A stretch of DNA of 64,000 nucleotides from the NCBI GenBank assembly GCA_002794785.1, contig NBBA01000010.1, positions 558,001 to 622,000 on the forward strand, in the 5' to 3' direction. The DNA is from Coniferiporia sulphurascens. Its lineage: Eukaryota > Basidiomycota > Agaricomycetes > Hymenochaetales > Hymenochaetaceae. The notes beneath the pieces are model-generated. The model had not been told where the DNA came from and did not search any database. It saw only the letters and a list, made by a program, of their open reading frames with translations. The stretch's first letter is position 1. Each line of letters starts with the position of its first letter. Below, in pieces: positions 35,617 to 47,894 of the stretch. The position numbers were made by a program, and so were the translations under genes.

Positions 35617-38600
35617 AGAGGAAGCTTAGATGGACATTAAGTCTTCCTGTTACCATGTTTCCAATTGTAAATTCCAATCCTTCACTCCCTGCAATGAAGA
35701 TCCCAATTTCTATGATTGTATATGACCAAACCATCCCCACCAATGCACTCATCGATTCAGGTGCTGAAGGCCAGTTCATCAATGCGAAATTTGTCATCAA
35801 GCATCGCATACCAACACAAACACTTGCCCGTCCCATTACAGTTCTAAATGCGGATGGATCCACCAACGAGCATGGAACCATCACCAAGTATACATGGCGA
35901 TTGGTTCGCATCAAGGAAAAAGCACTTCCCATGAAACTCCTTGTAACATCTTTAGGTAAGGAAGACATCATCCTCGGCCTACCATGGTTAAAGAACCATA
36001 ACCCAGTTATCAATTGGAACAAAGGCACTCTCACTATCACAAAAGTCACTACTGCTACCATGCTTGCTCAGGAACAGGTTAAAGAAATAAAACCTGTGGA
36101 AGGCATCGTTCCACCTGAATACCACCGGTACCTCAACATCTTTCGAAAGAAAGCTGCGGAACGATTCCCAATCTCCAGGCCATATGACCACACGATTGAT
36201 CTCAAACCAGACTTCATACCACGTGACTGTAAAGTCTACCCACTGGCACCTAAAGAACTAGCAGCACTTGATGAATTCCTAGACGAAAATCTACACAAAG
36301 GGTATATCTGCCCCTCCAAATCACCCATGGCATCTCCTTTCTTCTTTGTCAGGAAGAAGGACACTAGCCTCTGCAGATGCCAAGATTATCGAGCCCTTAA
36401 TGAAGGAACCATTAAGAACGCCTACCCGTTACCCCTAATCAGCGATCTCATGGACAAACTTAAAGGAGCCAAATACTTTACGAAACTTGACCTCCGCTTG
36501 GGCTACAATAACATTCGGATAAAAGATGGTGACCAATGGAAAGCCGCTTTTAAAACCCTGCGCAGATTATTCGAACCAACAGTCATGTTTTTCGGCTTAT
36601 GCAATTCGCCAGCCACATTTCCAGGCCTTCATGGATGATACCTTCCATTTTGTAATCCTCAAAGACAGAACCATGATCTATATGGATGATGTACTTATCC
36701 TGGCCAACTCACTGGAAGAACTTTACCAACGCATGTGCCGCATTCTGGATCTCTGCGCCACCAATTGTTAAGCTCAACGGTTACGCGGTGATCGACGTCG
36801 GGGCTTCCTGATCGTCGGGACTGGTGGTTACGGCAATGGGGCTTCCTAGATGTCGTAAGTCGGAGGTGATCGTCGGCAGGGCTTCCTGATCGACGATGTG
36901 GATGCGAGGTGCTTCTTAACTGAGTCGGGTTATGACAAAGCGACTAGTGGCCAGGTGGCTCACAGTAGACTGGTGGTAGCAGATAATGGGCTTGTATGAA
37001 CAAAGAGCACAAGCTTAGGGCTTGTGCTACTGAAGTTACATGCTTATATGCTACTCTATGTGTTTGCTACTGTAGCGACTTGGTTAGGTGTGTTTACCAG
37101 CCTATGGAAGGTCATGGAAACTCAAGGAAAGCCTTGGTAATACAAGTATGGTGATCAGTAAGCAAAGCACGTCATGATGGTGCAATAAGGCGTCATCATG
37201 GCGTCTTATGGCACAAGGCAAATGAGAATGAGTAAGGCAGAGAAATGGGGGAGTTGCGCTGACTGATGATGACGAAGAGGAAGCGAGTCAGCGCAGTAGG
37301 GGAATAATAGAGGAAAATTGTAACACCAATGATCTCTACTGCAAACCAGAGAAATGCCTATTTGGGGTACAACGCGTCGAATTCCTGGGTATGATCATTA
37401 CCCCGGACAACATCCACATGGATCCAGTCAAACTTGCTGGCATCACTGATTGGCCCATCCCGAAAACTGTTAAACAGCTCTGAAGCTTTATGGGATTCTG
37501 TAATTATTACAGGCGCTTTATCCCTAGCTTCTCGGACATCGTATGCCTGCTTAACAAACTCACCTGTACCAAGGAACCATGGAAATGGACACCTGAACGA
37601 GACCAAGCGTTCACTAAACTCAAAACACTCTTTCTAGATAAACCGGCCTTGCTTGTACCTGACCCCACCAGGCCATTTATCTTGGAAACTGATGCATCAA
37701 AAGTTGTGTCGGGTGCCGTCCTCTATCAAACAAACTCAAATGGAGATCTACAACCATGTGGATATATTTCGGAAACATTTGGACCCGCCCAACAACGGTA
37801 CGAAGTCTATGATCGAGAACTTCTTGGCATAATATGTGGCCTCGAAGCATGGCACCACTACCTACTTGGCAACCCACACACCACCACAATATGGTGTGAT
37901 CACAAAAACCTGTCGTACTTCAGATCAGAACGCCGGTTAACCCCGAGACAATCACGATGGAATCTATTTCTTTCCCAGTTCAACTGTAAAATCACTCACT
38001 GCCCAGGAAAGTCCATTCCCGGTGCTGATGTGCTATCTAGACGCCCTGATCATGGCGAAGAACCACTGGAAGAATGTATTATGCTACCAGCGACACTATT
38101 CATTGGAACAATTAATATTGATCTCCAAAACCATATTTGAGACGCCCAGGCAAGCGACTTGTTCGCAAAAACGATCCAGGATGCATGGGTTTTAAAAATT
38201 CTGTCTCCTTTCCATTTCTCTCTCGATGACTGGACCACCGATTCCGGCCTTCTCCGATACCAGAAACGGGTTTATGTACCAGACAATGCCGAAATCAAAC
38301 GTGAGATCTTGCAAATGTTCCATGATCTTCCATCCTTTGGCCACCCGGGGGTATTCAAGACCTCTCAATTAGTGCGACAACACTATTGGTGGCCCAGCTT
38401 AACGGTATTTGTAGGAAACTACATCAAAGGCTGTGCCACATGTCAACAGATGAAAATCAATACACATCCGACTAGACCGCCAATGCTTCCAATCCCCATG
38501 GATGCATCCATGCTCCCATTTCAATCGGTCTCCATGGATTTCATTACTGACCTACCCACATCTAATGGATATGATCCCATAATGGTAGTAGTGGATCATG

Positions 38601-39568
38601 ACACTTCGAAAGGAATCATCCTTATTCCTTGTCACAAGACCATTGATGCTCTCAGAACAGCAAAGTGTTACCATGATAATGTCTACCAGTGCTTCAGTCT
38701 TCCCAAATGCATCATTTCTGATTGCAGACCACAATTTGTGTCACAGGTATTCCAGACATTGTGCAAACACCTCGGTATTAAATCTAAACTGTCAACGGCT
38801 TACCACCCTCAAACCGATGGGCAAACTGAATGCGCCAATCAGGAAGTAGAAGCATATCTGCGCATTTATTGCGGCACTTTGCCTCACTCCTGGGCTGACT
38901 CACTCATGGACCTGGAATTCTCACACAATATCCAAACCCATTCAGTTACCAAGACATCACCATTCACCATCATGCTTGGGTACAACCCTATACCCATCCC
39001 CTTGGTAATAGAAGATACCGATCTCCTGTCCCTCTCACAGCACCTGTGCCTTCTTTCATCAATCAGGAAAGAAGCGCTCACCACCCATGACCTAGCCCGC
39101 GCCCACATGGCACATTTCGGTGCACAAGGCTTCCAACCATTCAAAGTTGGTGACAAGGTTTGGTTAGAAGCCACCAATTTGCATTTTCCCAACCGCTCCC
39201 GCAAATTATCACCTAAACGAGAGGGACCATTTCCCATAATTCAGGTACTATCACCCCTGAATTATCGCCTCAAATTGCCAGATGCATGGCGAATCCACCC
39301 TGTTTTCCACGCCTTGCTTCTTTCGGCTTACTCAGAGACCAAGGCACATGGACCTCCATTCAGTCAACCACCTCCTGACCTGATCAAAGACCAACAGGAA
39401 TATGAAATCGAGGCCATCATCTCCCACAAAGGTGCCGGAAACAGACAATGTTTCCTAGTAAAATGGACCAGTTACCCATCCTCCGAAAATCAATGGCTAG
39501 CTGAAAGAGACCTTTCACATGCTTCCGACCTTTTAGACATGTATAAAAACCTCAAAAAAATCACCTAA
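35614..39568 (+). pseudogene. Gypsy G2 pol with chromodomain, frameshifted
   Basis: Same order as in G1: protease LIDSGAEGQFI, RT with YMDD at 36679-36690, RNase H, H2C2 zinc segment, integrase core, GPF, chromodomain. It is broken by an extra T at about 36620 (TTTCCAGGC where G1 has TTCCAAGC), a GyL at 36766, TGA at 37481-37483 where G1 has CGA (27388-27390), and TGA at 38138-38140. The C-terminal part (38159-39568) is open through the chromodomain to TAA. Confidence 0.9.
36766..37325 (-). repeat. Solo GyL LTR in G2 RT
   Basis: 560 bp, antisense, with TSD CCAAT at 36761-36765 and 37326-37330. Confidence 0.95.
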
Positions 39569-39597
39569 CTTCCTGCATTTGCTCCACCTCCACTCGA

Positions 39598-40047
39598 ATG
39601 ATCACTGCCCACATCACCCACCACAATCATCTCTGGTACCTTGCTATCGTCATCCCCGGAGGTATCATTGTCCTCATCTACGCTATCAACCTCATCACCC
39701 ACCCTCGCCCTATGCCACCAGTCTCCCGTCTTCGCTTCCCAACCATCGCCAACTGCCGCCCCGTATCCCCTCTGCTTCCTCTCCAGAACCCTCAACCCCA
39801 ATTCCGCTGACACGAGTTCATTGACCGACCCAGAGTCCCAACCAGGCAGGATGTCCTTGCACAACTCCAATGCACATTCCTGGCAGACTTCCCCACTGCC
39901 TCACACATTTCTCATGTTGAGATCAACCCCTTAGTGCAGGTCTACGACATCCATCCTTTCGAAGTACCCCCCACCAAACTCCTTCTCACTCTCGCTGACA
40001 TCCACACCCGAGCAGTTCACAACCATGAACTCCTCCAACAACAATGA
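39598..40047 (+). pseudogene. Gypsy G2 ORF3a, membrane-anchored accessory protein
   Basis: 150 codons, starting 30 nt after the pol stop. Residues ~11-32 (LWYLAIVIPGGIIVLIYAIN) form one hydrophobic, probably membrane-spanning segment. Then come PRPMPPVSRL, RPRVPTRQDV and the block HPFEVPPTKLLLTLADIHT, conserved with G1. A single TGA at 39808-39810 breaks it. The stop overlaps the start of ORF3b by 23 nt. No known family recognised. Confidence 0.78.
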
Positions 40048-41338
40048 GACTGACTCGGAATACCATTGCCGTCACCAGCGCACTACTCGGAGACACTACC
40101 CCCAGCCCCACCACCCACTTATCAGTCTGCCACCCAGGACTGTCCTCCAGCATATCCTGGGGGCCCCGGACTTGGACACAGAGGTCAACTGCCTCCTCTC
40201 CACCCATCCGAGAGCGACCCAGGTCAACCGGATGCACCAATGCCTGCGCACAGTGGAGGACATGCAGCACCTGGTGTGGCACGCCCAGGAACTAATGGAG
40301 CTGCTTGAGTCTCGCTTGGGTAATCTGGTCGATGATCTCTGCCTGCTGCGCAACACTGACTATGAGTCGCTTGAGGAGGAGGACATTCATACGGTACTCG
40401 TCCCCCTCCATCCGCAAGCTCACCTCTACCGCCCAGCTCCTCAACCGCCACTCGTCCTGACCACACCCCCGACACCCGTGATCACTCGTCACAACTCCGC
40501 CACTCAGACGGAGCCTCGACCTATCTTGGTTCAACCCCCCTCCCAGTCATCGTCCTCGTCATCCTCGCACACGCACTGCTCCGTGTGCATGTCACCCGCC
40601 CACCTCACCACCTACTGCATGCAGTACATCTGCCCTTGGTGCAATGAGGCTGCACCCGGCCACCCCCCAGGCAACTGCCCTCGCCACAGCCATCAATCGA
40701 CATCCCCCCCCCCTCTGGCACCAGCATCCACTCCAGATGAGAACATCCCACCCCTGTTACAAATTTCCCTTACTCATCGCATTTATCAGCATTAGTCATC
40801 ACTGATGACTAATCCACTTTATATGCTGAATGATCCTAGCCCCATGATCAGTTAGACTCTTCTACTAGCTTCCATCCCCTTCCATGCTGACTGATCCTTG
40901 TCTTTGCTCAGTCAGCCTTCCACCTTGTTCCATAGTGTTCTATGCATGTATATAAGAACTTGCTTTCAGAGCACTAAGCCTTAAGCTTGTGCTCTTTGTT
41001 CAATAGAGCCTACTCGTTCACTATCTCCTCTATGGGATACTAAGTCACCAGTCACCAAGCCCACCAGTCTACTAGTCCTTGGGGAAACCCTTGCTCAATT
41101 GTTGCCTCATCTCTACCTTGTCTTACTTGGTTGATCTTTGTTGATCACTTATTAAGCCTTACTTAATCAGTAGGCTTAACAACCCCCTCCTACTGCACCA
41201 ACAAATGGTAGGCACCTGGTACGACTCTCTAATCTCAGGGCCCGCGTCCTTGTACAGGCCTACATGGATGACATAGTGGTGGGAATCAATCTCGATGACA
41301 TGGACATGGGTTCCAACAATGACGACCTCTCCAATTAG
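40025..41338 (+). CDS. Gypsy G2 ORF3b, zinc-motif accessory protein, interrupted by an LTR
   Basis: 293 aa once the GyL-b LTR (40755-41181, plus TSD; 432 nt, so in frame) is removed. A helical middle region (TVEDMQHLVW...LLESRLGNLVDDL) and a Pro/Ser-rich linker precede a zinc-type motif CSVCMSP...YICPWCNEAAPGHPPGNC at residues ~185-220. It ends NNDDLSN-TAG at 41336. No internal stop other than the insertion, unlike G1. The AYMDDI string near the end is not an RT motif in this context. Role unknown; the zinc motif suggests nucleic-acid or protein binding. Confidence 0.8.
40755..41181 (+). repeat. Solo GyL-b LTR in G2 ORF3b
   Basis: 427 bp, sense, TGTTACAAATTTCC...AGGCTTAACA, with TSD ACCCC at 40750-40754 and 41182-41186. 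It keeps TATATAAG and AAGCTTGTGCTCTTTGTTC at the GyL spacing although the rest of the LTR has diverged. Confidence 0.95.
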
Positions 41339-41825
41339 GGGACTCTAGTCCGCAATGACAGAAAACTAGCATGTGTCCACAATGACCCTAAACTACTACT
41401 CCTGGGTATGACCTTAAAAGGCCCACTAGTGCATTTCTTCTTCTTCTTTTTTTATGCCCACTCCTCTGCTTGTTATCATCCTTATTGGCAGCTTGCCTTT
41501 TCCTCATTGTTTATGGCCTTCACTTGGCCGCTATAGGCGCCTATGACTCACAATCCGGGTCAGGGATTCTTTTTGCATCTTTTTTCCACTTTTTCACCAT
41601 CTTTGGACATCATACCATTAATTTTGGTGAAAGACCTGGATTAGGTACCAAAGGGCATGGCAACAAACCCTGCGGTGAACCTAGCATTACACTTAAAGAC
41701 CTGCTAGGCCAGCATCTCGATATACCTGGATTCTGTTCTTATTTTCTTTGTGATGGGTCTCCTTTTCTCTTCTTTTTTTTATTTTCTGACAATTTGGTGA
41801 CTTGTTGATCCTAAATGGGAGGCAA

Positions 41826-42388
41826 TGTTACAATTTTCCTTACATTTCCCTTATTGCGCTGACTCACTTCCTATTTCGTCATCACCAGTCAGCACAACTC
41901 CCCCATTCCTCTTCCTTACTCATCCCTATGTCACCTTACACCATAAGATGCCATGATGACGCCATATCGCACCATCATGATGTGCTTTGCTTACTGATGC
42001 CTTCACCTGTATTACCAAGACATTCCTTGGGTTTCCATGACCTTCCATAGCCATGTAAACAACCTTATACACGACCCTACAGTAGCAAACACACAGAGTA
42101 GCATATAAGCATGTAACTTCGGTAGCACAAGTCCTAAGCTTGTGCTCTTTGTTCATACAAGCCCATTATATGCACCTCAGTGCCCTCTGTGTGCTATACA
42201 TCCTCATCTGGCACTTCATCATAACCCGACTCCTCTAAGAAGTCTACCGCGTCCACATTGTTGATCTGGAAGCCCCACCGATGATCCTATTTGACTTACA
42301 GCATCTAGGAAGCCCTGTTGCCGTAACCACCAGACCCGATGATCAGGAAGCCCCGATGTTGATCACCATGTAACTGTTGAGCTTAACA
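41826..42388 (+). repeat. Gypsy array LTR3
   Basis: 563 bp, preceded by the G2 polypurine tract (AAATGGGAGGCAA) and followed by GTACA. Confidence 0.95.
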
Positions 42389-44021
42389 GTACACACCAGT
42401 CGGAAAATTAGGTGCTTCAGGAAAGGAAGCTGAGAGAGGGTGGTGTGGATCAAGGAAATCTGCAGAGGTGCTTGGATGATGCGCTGCTAGAGTGGCCGTG
42501 AAAGTGCATCATTACTCTTTATTCCTTTGTGTTCAGTGAATGGATCGAAAATTGTGAGACTGTGTGGAGAATGGATGCTGAGAACAGAGATACAAGTTAG
42601 AAGAAGCTGGCTTTGACTGGGCTGATGTGGCTCTGATGTGGTAGGTAACATCATATAGAAATGTGTGACAGGGAGGACATGGCACATATGCAGTCCAAAG
42701 GACATGACTGTTGGACTTAACAAAGAAAAGAGCAACAGTGACAATGTGGGTTGTCATCGACTTTAATTTGAGTAAGTGGTTCTGGGAACACCCAGAACTG
42801 TATCCATGCATTGGGATGAACTTCTCCAAGGCCACCCAGAATTTGCTTTGCTATGACTATCTTCACAGGCATGTGGCCTAAATACCAAATGTTGGTTTTC
42901 AGAAATTTGTGGTGCTTGCAAATGATTTCCATATGCCAACATAGATATTTTGTAACCAGTAGATAATCGCGCAAGGGAAACCAAGCACATACAAGCAGTA
43001 AAAAAAACTACAAAAAAGATTTCAAACTCCGACACTGTTTCGGCATCGAGCTCGAAACACCAAATGTAGTTGCATAGTCAAGATTACCAAATCATAATTC
43101 CAACTATAAGGTATCTACATTGGAATCTGTCACAATGATAAGTCATTACAAGGACTGTCTACTATTATGAGGCTAATGCGAGTGCTTATATAGTCCCAAC
43201 AATAAATGCCATAAGACCACATTGCGCAGGCAAGTCCTGTACCACCTTTATAAGTCATTACAAAAAATGTCTACTGTTATAACTGCTGATATAGTTCCAA
43301 CAAGGAATGTTGAAAGACTATATAGTGTAGGAAAGCCTTGTGTTGCCTTTGCAAGGGTCTACAAGCCTTACAAGTCACTCTAATTCAAATGCAATAATTA
43401 TCTAGCCTTATATATACATGTAACTACTGATAACACGTCACAATGCTTGGTTAATGCTTGTCAGCCCTAAAAGTGTATATCTGGATCTGTCAAATTTCGT
43501 GATGACACGCTGCTACAACATCAGAGTACAAATTGCTCTTTCCCCTTCTCCCAGGACCAACAAAACATTTGTTAATAAAAAGAAAGGCCTTGCCATGGAA
43601 GTTCGGCCGTGCAGAGCTTAGATTCCCGCGTTCCGATTGCACACAACTCGAAGCTCACCGCATACGGCTCGCAGGGGCTCCCTATCTGACTTATCAGACC
43701 ACTAAATGCCCATTGTATGGAAGTCACGCAACTCCATCGAAAGTTTTCGACTTGACTGCGCATTGCTCTGCCATTGTTTCTTATGATCATTCCTCTTGGG
43801 GCAAGTAATGACATTATGCAGTGGTACTTCAGCTTGACTTTGAATGGCGGTCGAGTCATGACATCTATCAACTTCGTTGAACATCCGCAGTCGCTGGTCC
43901 ATGGCGGACTATTATGTAGTACAAGTCCTTGAGGATGTGCTTCGGGGTATATATACGCCCTCGTCTAGACGACCGAAATACCACGATGGACTCCTTACAC
44001 TCCAGCAGCATAGAGTCTACA
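42389..44021. other. Unassigned, contains a diverged tandem duplication
   Basis: A minus-strand frame near 42717-42974 reads LGGLGEVHPNAWIQFWVFPEP but no family was recognised. An imperfect tandem repeat, period about 112 bp, lies at 43140-43368 (AAGTCATTACAA...). The right part leads into the GT1 relic. Confidence 0.4.
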
Positions 44022-44688
44022 ATGACCATAGCTAGTTCTCTTCCACATGGACACATCGTCGCTATCGCCCCCCCAGTGTGGGGTATGCTCCTTATCGCTG
44101 TCTTTGCCTTCGTTGAGACTGGACTAATGCGGAAAACTTATCGAACATAGGACATGTGAAGCCTTTGTGCGCCCTGCTCACAAAGGTTGTGTGTCTCCGC
44201 CACATTTATGTGACGATGTTCATAACAACCACCTACTTTGACAAAGTCAATAACAAGGTCGCAAGACAATTCTTGCCCGAAGGAGAGGAAGATCTCAAGT
44301 CGCTCATTAGGTAGCCCTCTTAATTAATATGGTCGTAAATGCTGTTTATTGACTAGGACTCAAATTGCAAGGGTCATAGCGCTGCCTGCATCCCCTTATA
44401 TGACCGACATAGAACTTTTCAGGAAAGAGTCCTTCAAAGGATACAAAACACTTTTTGCCAGAAAGCCGATTGCGGCTGCGCCAGACGATAAACATGTGTA
44501 TGATGCCGTAGAAGTACCCCAGCTTGTCGTACTAGATGTGAGCCGCTGGATGTATTATATATTTTGCTGAGGTAAAGCTAACTTGGTTTTATCCATAGTT
44601 CTTCATGTATGATACCATCACGGACATACATAACTCCACAGGAGAATGGATCGATCCAATCCCATCACTGACAGGGATCCAATCATAG
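44022..44688 (+). pseudogene. N-terminal fragment of a GT1-like UDP-glycosyltransferase
   Basis: Exons 44022-44082, 44151-44310, 44357-44537 and 44599-44688, each joined at GT...AG with correct phase. The protein begins MTIASSLPHGHIVAIAPPVWG and continues HVKPLCALLTKV, VIALPASPYMTDIELFRKESFKG, then YDAVEVPQLVVLDFF. This is the N-terminal acceptor-binding half of fungal GT1 enzymes, in which HIV..P.WGH..P is typical. It runs into TAG at 44686 within GATC-rich sequence, and the C-terminal nucleotide-sugar-binding half is absent, so it is a relic. Confidence 0.7.
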
Positions 44689-45125
44689 CCAGGAGTAGTG
44701 ATCAGATCACTTCATTAGTAATAGTCTTATTAGACTAGTAACTTTCAATAGTTACAGCTCCTTATTAGGTGTTATGATCGGATCCACAACAGTGATCGGA
44801 TCCATACCAGGGATCCGATCTTTTGTTATTACATAAGACAGTAAGTGTCCAACAGGATCTAATTGTATGTATTCAAGTGCCGAGAGTGTTATGATTAGAT
44901 CATTTCTTCATCTATACGGATCCGATCATATGGCTATTGTTGGGATATTACTCACATAATTGTATTACATCATCTCAACTATGCCTGATCGGATCGACAA
45001 TCCACTCATTTCCTTTCTAGACCAGACTCCGATTGTGGGGATCTTCAGGTCGGCTATGCATGCTGACAGATGCGACATGATTAGATAATTACATATCCAA
45101 GTGGCTGTCAGTCGATCAGATCCGA
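44646..45125. repeat. GATC/GGATCC-rich cluster
   Basis: About 20 GATC sites in about 480 bp, many as GATCGGATCC or GGATCCGATC in both orientations, plus palindromes such as GTGATC-A-GATCAC. It starts within the last GT1 exon. It resembles transposase-binding subterminal repeats, but no bounding inverted repeat or TSD was found. Confidence 0.5.
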
Positions 45126-45805
45126 AGTGCAGCATTCAAGATTCAATATAATCTCTATTAAAAAAGTCTAACACTGCGACTACCAGATTTAAGGTCGTAT
45201 CCAAATCCAAAGGACGTTACGACAACAAACAACAAATAAGCAAGACAAAAGTTTATGCCCCCAGCGAACAGTCAATGAAAAACACAGGTATATGGTGTTG
45301 AACCAGATACATGCACAGCATTCGGTGTATTGAGCGTGTCCATAGATAAGTACTTATACTGGGTTGAACTGGAAGGGGGAAGAAAGAAAAACTTAAGGCC
45401 TGCCAAGTGAATGTGTGAAACAATTAGTCACTTGATCAACTTAATAGTACTGTATTTATTTACTCACTCCCTGGTCTAGCAACGTTGTACTTATCGGCCT
45501 CACGTTTCTCCACAACAGAGACATGTGACTGCATGGGTCGGTGGTTCATGAGAGGGATATCAGTGCCAGGGACCTCAACATGCCCCTTACCTTTGACCTG
45601 TTCCATGCCTTTATGGGAACTAAAGGCGCAACAATTTGTAAATTACAAAACAGGTGTGGACACAATAAACTTACCATGTACTCAGAGTGGCAGGTGTCGC
45701 AGGGCTGTTGGCCTGACGCTTGGCTTTGGCACTGGGACGTTTGGGGAGACCGCCACTATACATGAGTCAATGTGTGCTATCAAATCATGTAATGGCAGGC
45801 CAAAC
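45126..45805. other. Unassigned spacer
   Basis: No recognised gene. The right end may contain the 3' untranslated region of the minus-strand gene ending at 45806. Confidence 0.35.
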
Positions 45806-47427
45806 TCACCGTCTCGTTGAAGACTTCACTTTACCGGATTCCGCCACGTTCAGCTGGGCCATGGCATCCTTGACATTACGCAATTCTGGCATATTGTCAT
45901 GGAGGATTCCAGGGGAAAGTCCATCAGCAGTCTCACCTATGTTGGTGCCTGCGATCGATGCTGCGATTTGCGCAACACCTGTGTCTTCATTGATTGAGCG
46001 TCCCAGGGCAGCCGGCAGTACAACTTCACCAAAGGTGAGCTCAGAAGCACTTACTGAGCCCTCGATGCTTGGAGGAAGTCCCAGGCCGCTGCCGGTGGTG
46101 GCGGCCGAGCCGTTGGCACACGTGTCCTCGGATCTGTCAATTATGTCCTTGCAAACATTCATTGATGAAGGTCCAGACTGGTCCACATCTGTGCATACAG
46201 GGGACTGCGGAGATCCTCCTGCATTCCCCAGAGGCAGCTCTGTGGTGGAGTTCGAGTCGGCATCCTCCAGAGGCAAGTCCACCTCACACATCTCGATATC
46301 TTCGGACTCAACTGATATTTCCCTGTCAAGGGACGGGGCGTTTGGTGATGCACCATGCTGGATGTCAAGACTCCCAAGTTCTATTACAAATGTTAGATAT
46401 ATGCACCCATGTAGTTCACGTAAACTCTTACTAGCTGTGAGAGCATCAACAGACCACTGGGCCCACCGATCTTCTGGAGCAATAGCATATGTCCCAGTGA
46501 CAGAACCGACCTGTATGCTAGAAAACAAGTTCTGCAATGGAACAGATACAAATGCTAGGTAGATCTTACCTTTTCGTAACTGTGCCAGCCTCCCCCCAGT
46601 ATGTGTACTGGCAAAATAATATCCCATCCCCGATATCTGAGTGACCACGTCCCAACAGGGCATGGAAAATGTTCCCCAACGTACTTTCAAGTTTACACTG
46701 GTTCCTAATACACACAGCTGTCAGTGACAGTTTGACGAAGGTAGCAGCGTCCACTCACCGAAAGATGGTCTCGTCACTTGTGGGCGCCATGGCGTACTGC
46801 CTGTTGTCCTCCATCATTTCCTCCACCTTCATCTCATATGCAAGTTTATCCTCTTCTGGGATTTTATTGTACTCAGTGGAGATGAGGGACTGATGAAACC
46901 CTGCGGTGTCAGCAGGGGAGATGTTCCTACGCTTGACCTCCAAATTGACGAATGTCATGAGTGCATTGAACTTTGTCACCATGAAAAGCTTGTACGTGGT
47001 GACTTTCGTATATCTGATCGGCATACCGAGCAGGCCCAATGCATGTGGGTCATCTGGGATTACATCGAGGTCGTCATCGGCAGATTGACCACTTTTGTCA
47101 GATGCTTCGGCAATGTTCCTCTTCTAGTTGTGAAACCAGTGCCTTACTCTCTGCTGAGTGCATAAGAAACAAGAACTGATAATAAAAAGTACAACTCACC
47201 CCACACAACAACCCAAAGTCCTCAGTATCCTTGTAGTCTCCTGCAAAGGACTTGATATACTCATCACCACACCTTCTGTGCCATGCCTTCAGCTCCCTGT
47301 TCTTGCGAGTTTGATCCTGATGCAAGAATATGGGGTACTGCAAGGTGAGGAAAGCGAGCTGCTTGTTTGTAAAGGCTGCAGACTTCCGCTCATGCTGGCA
47401 TGTCTTCGGACTCTTGCAAACGGTCAT
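45806..47427 (-). pseudogene. Basidiomycete-type WFxN hypothetical protein, probably broken
   Basis: A probable start is ATG 47427. Exon 1 (to about 47200) contains FTNKQLAFLTLQYPIFLHQ and KAWHRRCGDEYIKSF; after an intron, RVRHWFHN is followed by an in-frame TAG and KRNIAEA. The next segment (47039-46755) has VTTYKLFMVTKFNALM and DKLAYEMKVEEMMEDN. The last exon (to 45806) has SVNLKVRWGTFSMPCWDVV and an acidic, Ser-rich tail. The block order recalls an uncharacterised family common in mushroom genomes; I know no function for it. The TAG could be CAG decayed, or my intron boundary may be off. Confidence 0.5.
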
Positions 47428-47894
47428 GACAGACAGGAGGGCACTTGGAGCAGCAAACACGAGTGGGAGGGGGGTGGATGCTGTACTTCTGAAAAATATC
47501 AGCACTTAAACGAGTCTGAACAAGGCAGATGCACCAAGTTGATGACAGACTTCGGCAAAAAAAAAAATACCAGAAAACTAGGGTGCATTCTTGCAACCCC
47601 ATAGAAAAGCAAGGACTCACCTGAAATAAAATTTTCAGCATGTTTTGTCCTAAAAAAATAACATAGCTAGCTATAATGAGTAAGGTGGTGTAGCACCTAC
47701 GATGATATCCACCCAGCTCAATTTTGGCAAGAGCTGGATGAATACAAAACACAATGACATTAGTCCATCGATCATGCAAACCAAGAAGTGCCACTTTGCA
47801 CAGGCAGATCTAAAGACATCTAATATTCAATCTAGACGAGTTCCTGAATGGAAAACAAATTAGTGATTAGCTAGAGTAAGTTACATTCCAGTAA

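Larger units (their letters stand above)
24205..42388 (+). mobile_element. Tandem Ty3/Gypsy chromovirus array sharing a central LTR
   Basis: Order: LTR1 (24205-24765), internal region G1 (24766-33754), LTR2 (33755-34300), internal region G2 (34301-41825), LTR3 (41826-42388), all sense. LTR2 serves as 3' LTR of G1 and 5' LTR of G2. The outer flanks are GGAAC and GTACA, so there is no matching TSD. Each internal region has gag, pol with a C-terminal chromodomain, and two extra ORFs after pol. The nested insertions in G1 are a GyL at 29580, E3 at 30962 and a GyL at 32785; in G2 a GyL at 36766 and a GyL-b at 40755. Confidence 0.93.

Noticed and set aside
41256..41290. AYMDDI string near the end of ORF3b as an RT active site
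   Set aside because: No other RT motif surrounds it, and the true RT YMDD is in pol at 36679-36690.
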